Assembly (NCBI GenBank): GCA_001750645.1
Contig: MEIF01000013.1
Span: 1-64,000 of the forward strand
DNA from: Gammaproteobacteria bacterium AqS3
GTDB lineage: Bacteria; Pseudomonadota; Gammaproteobacteria; MEIF01; AqS3
Direction: 5' to 3'
DNA length: 64,000 bases
Positions 52,001-61,000 of this stretch are shown here, in pieces. The translations under genes and the position numbers were made by a program. Every line of letters starts with the position of its first letter. Within the stretch, counting starts at the first letter, position 1. The notes under the pieces were generated by a model. The model made no database searches, had not been told where the DNA came from, and saw only the letters and a list, made by a program, of their open reading frames with translations.

Positions 52001-55000
52001 ATCTTCACAGAGCGCTGCCCGCTTGTGTTGCTGTCTTCAACCCCGTTGATCACAAATTTCTGCGGAACATTCCAGTTGCCGGTGGTGAAGGTCAGCTGGC
52101 TCGTCGGGAGCGACACCAGGGTTGATGTGGTGCTCGCCGACAACGTCACATTGGCAGACGGCCGCGTGGCCAGCCTGACAGTGAACTCGGTGCTGCTTCC
52201 CTCAAGAACGGGCAGGCGGACGTCGTTCAGGCCGTTCTCGGAGAAGATCAGCTCCGGATCATCATCATCCACCACGGTCAGGCGAATCTTTCTGGCGAGG
52301 TCGGAATAGTTGCCGCCCGAGGAGCTGACGCTGATCAGGGCGAGCCGGTCGCCGGTGGTGGTGCTGTCGTTCGATGCCGACACCCACACCCCCTGCATCG
52401 TATTCCAGTTGCTCCTGGAGAAGCTCAGGCTCGTGGCCGAGAGCGAGGCGAAAGCGCTGTCGCTGCTCAGCGAGACCACGACATCGCTCGAGGGCCGATT
52501 CGCCAGCCGCACGGTGAAGTAGGCCGTCTGACCCTCCTGCACCCTCATCAGGGTGTCCGACAGAGCCAGACGGGGATGCAGCTCCTCCTCCTCAATGTCG
52601 ACGGCGTAATCCTTGACAAAACCCTCGTAACTTTCGCCGGTGGCGTTGAAGCGGATCGATCCCGCACCGGTCTCCCCGTCGCCCGCCTGCCCCAGTGAAT
52701 AGAACCGGACATCCCTCCACCGATTCCAGGTGTGCGGATAGAACCGGAAGACCGTATCCCGAACCGCCAGCAGTGAATTTCCGCTGCCCACCGTGACCTT
52801 GACCCGGTTGGTCGGCGGTGTGGCCAGCCTAAATCTGATCAATGTGGTGCCGCCTTTCTTGATCCTTTTCGTGCTGGGATCAATCTCAATATCGGGGTCT
52901 TCGTCGTCGTAGATCGTCACCGCCACCCTCTGGGTCGATGAGGGGAAGCCGCCACCGGATGAGACCAGCGTGATGGTGGCGCTGCCGTCATTGGAATCGC
53001 TGTCGTGGCTTGCCGTGAAATTGACCGTCCGGACATTGCTCCAGTTGCTCGACGTGAAGGTCAGGCTGGAGCTGGAGACGCTCAGCACGGTGCTGCTGCT
53101 GCTGGCGATGTTCACCGTCACATCGGAATCGGGCTGGGTATTGAGGCTGACCCTGAAAGAGCCCGTGCTGTTTTCATTGACGGTTCGGGTGGTATTCCAC
53201 ACCTTCACGCCGGGGGCGTCATCATCGATCAGACTCACCGCAATGCTCTGGGTCTGATTGTTGTAGGCGCCGCCGCTGCTGCTGAGCTGCACGGTCGCCG
53301 AACCGTCGAGGGCATCGGCGTCCTGGGCGGCCATGACATCGACGGACTGCAGGGTGTTCCAGTTGGAGGGGGTGAAGGTCAGGCTTGAAGTCGAGAGGGT
53401 CGAGGTGCCGTCGACGCTCACCGCCACAGTCACCTGCGTCACGGCCGGCTTGGAGGACAGCCGCACCGAAAAGGTCGCCTTGCCGCCCTCGTGCACGGTC
53501 AGGCTCGAGGGCGCCACGACGATGTCGTAGGTGTCCAGATCCGTCACGACCACCTGGACGCTGGTCGTGACCCCCTCGTAATCGCCGCCGGAAGCCGCCA
53601 CGGTGAGGGTGGCCTCATTGTCGAGCGCATCGGCATCATTGAGCCCGGCGATCTGGATGACGTACTGCTGATTCGGCCACGCGCTTCTCCGGAACTCCAC
53701 ACGCCCCTTGGAGGCGCTCACCCACGGCGAGCTGCTGGTAATGCTCACCCACACATCAGACGAGGGCCTGGTGTTCATGCTGAGGGTCAGCTCGCCGTAG
53801 CTGCCCTCATTCACGGTGATCTTCGAGGCCGACATCGTCAGTCCCACGGTGTCGTTGTCATCAATCGATACGACGACATTGGCCGCCAGGCCGTCGTAGC
53901 TGCCCCCCGTGGCGGCCAGCTGAATGTGCGCGGTGTTATCGACGGAATCGCCGTCCTCAAGCGCCCGCACCGTCACCGTCTGCGCCGTATTCCAGTTTGC
54001 GGCGGTGAAGAGCAGGCTGGCGGACGACAGCTCTGCTCCGGTGTGCCCGCTTGTGATCCCCACCGTCACATTGCCTGGCGGCTGCGTTTTCAGGCGCACC
54101 GTGAAGCTGCCGGAGGAGCCCTCGTCGATGCTCAGGCTCTCGGTCGACACCACCAATCCGAACGCCTCATCGTCGACCACGGTCACCGACAGGCTGGTGG
54201 TGGCGCTGGAATACCCGCCGCCCGAGGCGGCCAGGCCGATGATGGCCTGGTCATTGATGTTGTCGCTGTCCTCGACGCCGACGAGCGTCACCGTCTGCGG
54301 CGTGCCCCAATTGTCCGCAGTGAAGGTCAGGCTGGAGGTCTGCAGCGTCACCGCCGCCGTCGAGTGGTTGGTCAGTGCAACGCTGACATTTCCGGTGGGC
54401 TGGGTGTTGAGCTTCACGGTGAAGGTTCCCGAACGCCCCTCGTGTATCACCACGGTCGATGACGAGAACGTGAAGCCGATCATGTCGTCGTCATCCACCT
54501 GGACCGAAACGTCCGCCAACAGCCCCTGGTAGTCGCCGCCCGAGGCGCTCAGGCTGATGGTCGTGCTGGCATCGTCGGAGTTGTCGTCCTCGACCCCTGA
54601 GACCGTCACGGTCTGCCAGGTGTTCCAGTTGCCGGCGGTAAAGGTCAGGGTCGAGGTCGACAGCGACACCACGCCGGCGGCAGCCACTGCGAGGTCGATC
54701 TGAACCGATGCACTCGGCTGGGTGGTCAGCTTGAGGTCAAAGCTGCCGCTGCCGCCCTCGCCCACCGTCATGCTCGAGGCCGACAGCTGCAGCGACGGCG
54801 TGTCGTCGTCCCTGACATAGAGCAGCACCTGCGCCCGCTGCGAGGCGTATTCGACGGCGCCCGAGGCGGCGATGCTGATCTGCGTGCTGATATCGGAGGA
54901 ATCGGTGTCCTGAGCGCCGGTGACGGTCGCGGTCTGCGGCGTGCTCCAGGTTTCGGTGTTGAAGTTCAGCACCGCCGGGGAGATGCTCGCCCCGACGTTT

Positions 55001-58000
55001 CCGCTGGTCAGCGAGAGCGCCACGGCGGCACTCGGTGCGACATTGAGGCGCACGGTGAAGACACCCGAGGCGCCCTCGTGCACCGTCAGGGTTGAGGACG
55101 ACAGCGTCAGGCCAACGGCCTCATCATCGGTCACGGACATCTGCAGGCCCGTCGAGACCCCGGCATAGTCGCCGCCCGAGGCGGTCATGCTGATCAGGGC
55201 GCTTTCCGGGTCGGAGTCGGCGTCCTGGGTGCCCCTGATGGTCAGCTGCTTGGCGACGCTCCAGTTCTGCACCGTGAAGCTCAGGCTGGCGGCAGACAGC
55301 GAGACCGCCGTGCTGTTGCTCGTGATCTGCACCGTGACATTGGCAGACGGCTTGCTGGCGAGCCTGACGGAGACGACGGCGCTGGAGCCCTCGCCGATGG
55401 TCAGCCTGCTCGCCGACAGCTGGATCCCGGCCGTCTCATCGTCCGTCACCGTCACATTGAGGCTGCCCTTGATCCCGGCGTAGGCCCCGCCCGAGGCGGT
55501 CAGTGCAATGCTGGTTGTGATCGACCGGGCGTCGTCGTCCTCGACGCCCCTGATCGTCACGCTCTGGGGCGTGCTCCAGTTGCCCGAGGTGAACGCCAGG
55601 CTTGTGCTCGACAGCGAAACCCCGGCATCGCCGCTGACCAGTGCAACCGTCACGTCATGGGTGGGCACGATGCTCAGGCGCACGGTGAAGCTGCGGGTCT
55701 CGCCCTCCTCGACCGTCAGCGCCGAGGCCGACAGCATCAGATTGGCGGCCTCATCGTCCTGCACCGTCACTGCGATGCTGCCGGTGACGTCGTCGTAATC
55801 CCCGCCGGCAGCCGCCAGCGTGATGGCGGCCTGCCCGTCGGCGGCATCGGCGTCGTCGCTGCCGTGCACCGTCACCGTCTGGGCGACATTCCAATTGCCG
55901 GTGGTGAACGTCAGGCTCTGGGTCGACAGCGTCGCCGCAGCGTCGCTGCTCGACAGGGTGACCGTCACATTGACGCTGGGCCGGCTGGTCAGCTTCACGG
56001 TGAAGTCGCCGCTCAGCCCCTCGTGCACCGTCAGCCGGTCGCTCGACAGCGCCAGGCCGGCCCGCTCATCGTCGTCGACCGAAATCGCCACGGCGCTGCT
56101 CAGGCCGGCGTAGTTGCCGCCCGAGGAGCTGAGGGTCAGGGTCGTGCTCTCATCGACGGCGTCGCTGTCCTGGACGGTGGAAATCCTCAGCGTCTGGGCT
56201 GTGCTCCATTCATCCGTGTCAAACACCAGGGTCGCCGGGGTGACCGTCGCAGCTGCGGTGTTGGCGATCGACGCCGACACGGTGACCTGGGCGGTCGGCT
56301 GAATGTTGAGGCTCACCGTCAGGTTCTGGCCATCGCCCTCATTGATCGTCAGCGTCGGGGACGACAGCCTCAGGCCGGCGACCTCGTCGTCGTTGACCCG
56401 CACATTGATGCTGTGCGAGGCTCCCGAGTACTCGCCGCCCGCGGCGCTCAGCCTGATGACCGTGTCCTCGTGGGTGGTGTTCAGGTCCTGGACGCCGGTG
56501 AACTGAACCGTCTGCGGTGTGCTCCAGTTCTGCGGGGTGAAGTTGAGGCTCGAGACCGAAACCGACACGGCCGCCGTGTTGTCGCTGGAAACCGACACGG
56601 CGACGTTCTGGGTCGGAACGGCGCTCAGACGCACCGTGAAGCTGCCGCTGCTGCCCTCGCCGATCTGCACGGTGCTCAGCGACACATCCAGGGCGGCGGT
56701 CTCATCGTCGCTGACGGTCACCTGCACGCTCTCGGACGCATTGTTGTAATTGCCCCCCTGGGCGGTCAGGTTGATCCGGGTGCTGCCGTTGACGGCGTTG
56801 TCATCCTGGGTGCCGCTGATCGTCACCGTCTGGGCGGTGTTCCAGTCTGAGGTCGTAAAGCTCAGGCTCGCCGGGGCCGCCGTTGCGACCTGTGCACTGG
56901 CGCTGCCGACCGAGACCGTCACAGCCTCGCTGGGCCGGTTGAAGAGCCTGACCGTGAAGCTTCCGGTGCCGCCCTCCGAGAGGCTCACCGACTCGGGCGA
57001 GACCCGCAGCCCGACCGCCTCATCGTCCCGGATCGTCACCGGGACGCTCCTGCTCAGCCCGGAGTAGTCGCCGCCGGCGGCATTCAGGCTGACGCTCAGC
57101 GTTTCGGAGTTCGAGTCGGAGTCCTCGACGCCCCCGACCGTCACGCTCTGGGAGAGGCTCCAGTTGGTCTGGGTGAACGTGAGGCTCTGCGGCGAGACCG
57201 TCGCCGAGTCGCTGCTGGCTGCGACCGAGACCACCACCGTCGCACTCGGGCGGCTGCTGAGCCGGGCGGCGAAGATGCCGGACTCGCCCTCGATGATCTT
57301 CAGCGAGGCGGGATTCACATTGATCCTGGCGACATCGTCGTCGGTCACCGTCAGTGCGACCGTTGCACTGAGGCTCTGGTACTGGGTGTCGCCCGAGGTC
57401 GTCAGGGTGATGACGGCGCTCTCGTCGACCGCGTCCGGATCCTGGACCCCGGTCACCGTCACGGTCTGATCCGCATTCCAGGTGGCGGCTGAGAAGCTCA
57501 GGCTGGCGGTCGACAGCGTCGCAGCGCCGCTGCTGAGCGAGAGCGACACCGACACGGGCTGGGACGGCTGCAGCGTCAGGCGCACCGAGAAGGTGGCGGT
57601 GCCGCCCTCGGCAACGCTCAGCGCCGGGGTCGAGCGCCTCAGCCCCGGGGCCTCATCGTCGCTGACGGTCACCTGCACGCTGTCGGTGATGCCCTCGTAG
57701 TTGCCGCCCGCCGCCGTCAGGGTGATGCTGGTGCTCTCGTGGGCGCTGTCGGCGTCCTCGGCGCCGGTCACCGTGACGGTCTGCGGTTCATTCCAGTTGC
57801 CGGCATTGAAGGCCAGGCTCGACACCGAAGCCGACGCCGCAGAGGTGTCGGCGCTGACAACCGAAACCGTCACCGCGGCGCTGGGCTGGCTGGTCAGCCG
57901 CAGGGTGAAGCTGCCGCTGTTGCCCTCGTCGATCGCCAGCGTCGAGGGCGACAGCATCAGCCCGGTGCTCTGCCCGTCCCTCACAGTCACCGCAACAACG

Positions 58001-61000
58001 GACGAGCGGTTTTCGAAGCCGCCGCCCGCGGCGGACACGGTGACGCTCGACACGAGATCCTCGGCGTCCGCATCCCGCACCGCCGACAGGGTCACCGTCT
58101 GCACCGTGCTCCAGTTCGAGGTTGTGAAGCTGAGGCTCGAGGGCAGGGCGCTCAGCGCCGCCAGCGCCGGCGTGATCGTCACCGAGACCGGCCCGATCGG
58201 CTCGACGTTGAGCCGCACCGTGAAGTTGGCGGTGCCGCCCTCGTTCATCGTGATGCTGCCGGCGCTCAGCACCAGGCTGGCCGAGTCGTTGTCCCACACC
58301 GTCACATCGATGCGCTTCACCAGCCCGTCGTAGCCGCTGCCCGAGGCCGTCAGGGTGACCGTCTCGCTCTCCTGCAGGGTGTCCTCGTCGTCGACGCCGT
58401 TGACCATCAGCGTCTGGGCAATATTCCAGTTGGATGGCGAGAACTGCATCGTCGCCTGGGACGTCGACACCGCGGTCGCATCGCTGCTGGCAATGGCCAC
58501 CGACACCGTCCCCTCCGGCTGGGCGCTCAGCCTGACGGTGACCTGGGAGCTGGCGCTCTCGGTCACCGTCAGGCTTGCGGCCGAGACGATCAGGTCAAAG
58601 CCCTCGTCGTCCTGCACCACCACGGTGACGGCGTCGGTCACGCCGGCAAAGTTGGCGCCCGAGGCGCTCAGGTTGATCTGGGTGCTGCCGTTGTCCGAGT
58701 CGGCGTCCTGCACCCCGGTCACGCTCACCGTCTGCACCGTGCTCCAGTTGCCGCTGTTGAAGGACAGGCTGGCGACCGATGTGGTCGCGACCGAGACGTC
58801 GGCGCTGGCGACCGAGACCATCACCGGGGCGCTCGGCTGCCTGTTGAGCCGCACGGTGAAGCTGCCTGTGCTGCCCTCCTGCACCGACACGAGCGATGCG
58901 CTCAGCGCCAGGCCGACGGCCTCGTCGTCCTTGATCGTCACCGACAGCGACTCGCTGATCCCGGCGTAGTCGCCGCCGGCGGCGCTGATGCTGACGGTTG
59001 CGGTCTCGTGATCGGAATCGGCGTCCTGGGATGCGGTCAGCTCGACCGTCTGCTGGGTGTTCCAGTTCTGGGCGGTGAAGCTCAGGCTGCTGCTCGACAG
59101 GCTCAGCGCCCCGCCGCCGCTGCCGCCGCTGGAGAGCCTCAGCGTCACGGTTGCGGTCGGCTCGCTGGCGAGGCGAACCATAAAGCGGCTGGCGCTGCCC
59201 TCCCCGAGCGTCAGCGTTCTGGACGAGAGCGCCAGCCCGGCCGTGTCGCTGTCGATCACCTGCACCGACAGCTCCCGCTGCACGCTGGAGTAGGGGCCGC
59301 CGATGGCTATGATTCGAATCGCCAGGATCTCGCTGACGGCATTGGCATCCTCAACCCCGGTGACGGTCACCGTCTGCGGCGTGCTCCAATTGAGCTGCGA
59401 GAAGCTCATGCTGTGCGGCGCCAGCGTCACCGCCGTGCCGCTGGTCCCCATCATCAGGCTCACCGGGGTCTGCGGGATGGTATTCAGGCGCACCGTGAAG
59501 CTGGTCGTGCCGCCCTCCCGAACCGTCAGGGTCGAGGACGACAGCGTCAGGCCGATCGCCTCGTCGTCCTCGACGAGCACCGACAGGCCGCCGACGACGC
59601 CGTTGTATTCGGCTCCGGAGGCGGGCAGCCCGATGGACACGCGCTCGGGCTGCGCATCGATGTCCTGGACCCCTGAGACCGTCACGCTCTGGGGCGCGCT
59701 CCAGTTGTCTGCGGTGAACGTCAGGCTCTGGGGCGTCACTGTGATCGCACCGCCGTCGCTGACCCAGACCGGCACCGTCACGCTGGTGCTCGGGCGGGTA
59801 TTCAGGCGAACAGTGAACGCCCCCGAGGAGGCCTCGCCGATCGTCAGGGCGAAGGCCGACAGATTCAGGCGCGGCATGTCGTCATCGACCACCGTCACCT
59901 GGGCGCCGGCGCTGATCGTCCCGTAGCCGCCTCCGGAGGCATTGAGATTCACCGCCGCCCGGTTGTCGACGCCATCGTCGTCCTCGACGCCGGTCAAAAC
60001 CACCGTCTGCGGCGTGCCCCAATTCGCACGGGTAAAGCTCAGCCGGCTCGGCGCCACCCCGACCGCAGCGGCGCTGCTGCTGGCAACCGAGACGCTCACC
60101 GGCCCCGACGGCTGGACATTGAGGCGCACCGTCAGATTCTGGTTGGCCCCCTCGCCGACGGTCAGCGTCGAGGACGACAGCGTCAGGCCGACGGCCTCGT
60201 CGTCGGTCACCGTCACCTGAAACGCCCCGGTCACGCCGTCGTAGCCGCCGCCCAGCGCCGACAGGCTGATGGTCGAGCTGCCGGAGGCGGAGTCCGCATC
60301 CTGGACGCCGGTGACCGTGATGGTCTGCGGCTGGTTCCAGTTGGTCGCCGTGAAGCTCAGCGCCGTCGTCGAGACCTGCGCCGCGGCGGTGTTGCCGCTG
60401 GCGACCGACACCGCCACGGGGCCGCTGGGACGGCTGGCCAGCCGGACGGTGAAGCTGCCGCTGGAGCCCTCGCCGATCGTCAGGCTCAGGAGCGACAGCT
60501 CCAGCTCTGCGGTTTCATCGTCGATCACGGTGACCTGCACGAACCCGGTCACGCCGGCGTAGTTGCCGCCCGAGGCGGTCATGTTGATGCGATTGCTGTT
60601 GTTGTCGGCGTCGTCGTCCTGCGTCCCGGTGACCGTCACAGTCTGTTCGGTCGACCAGTTCGAGCGGGTAAAGTTCAGGGTCCCCGGTGCGACCGCCGAA
60701 ATCGAATGGTCGCTGCTGGAGAGCCGCACACTGACGTCATGCGTCGGCCGGGTGGCGAGGCTCACGGTGAACGTCCCGGTGGCGCCCTCCTGAACCGACA
60801 CCGAGGGCACGGAGCGCCGCAGGCCCACCGCCTCGTCGTCCCGGACCGTCACCTGCACGCTCTGCCCCAGCCCGGTGTAGTCGCCGCCCACCGCCCTGAG
60901 ATTGACCGTCACCGTCTCGGTGTTCGAATCCGCGTCCTGAACCCCCGTGACCGTCACGCTCTGGGCGGTGCTCCAGCTGGCTGCGGTGAACGTCAGGCTC

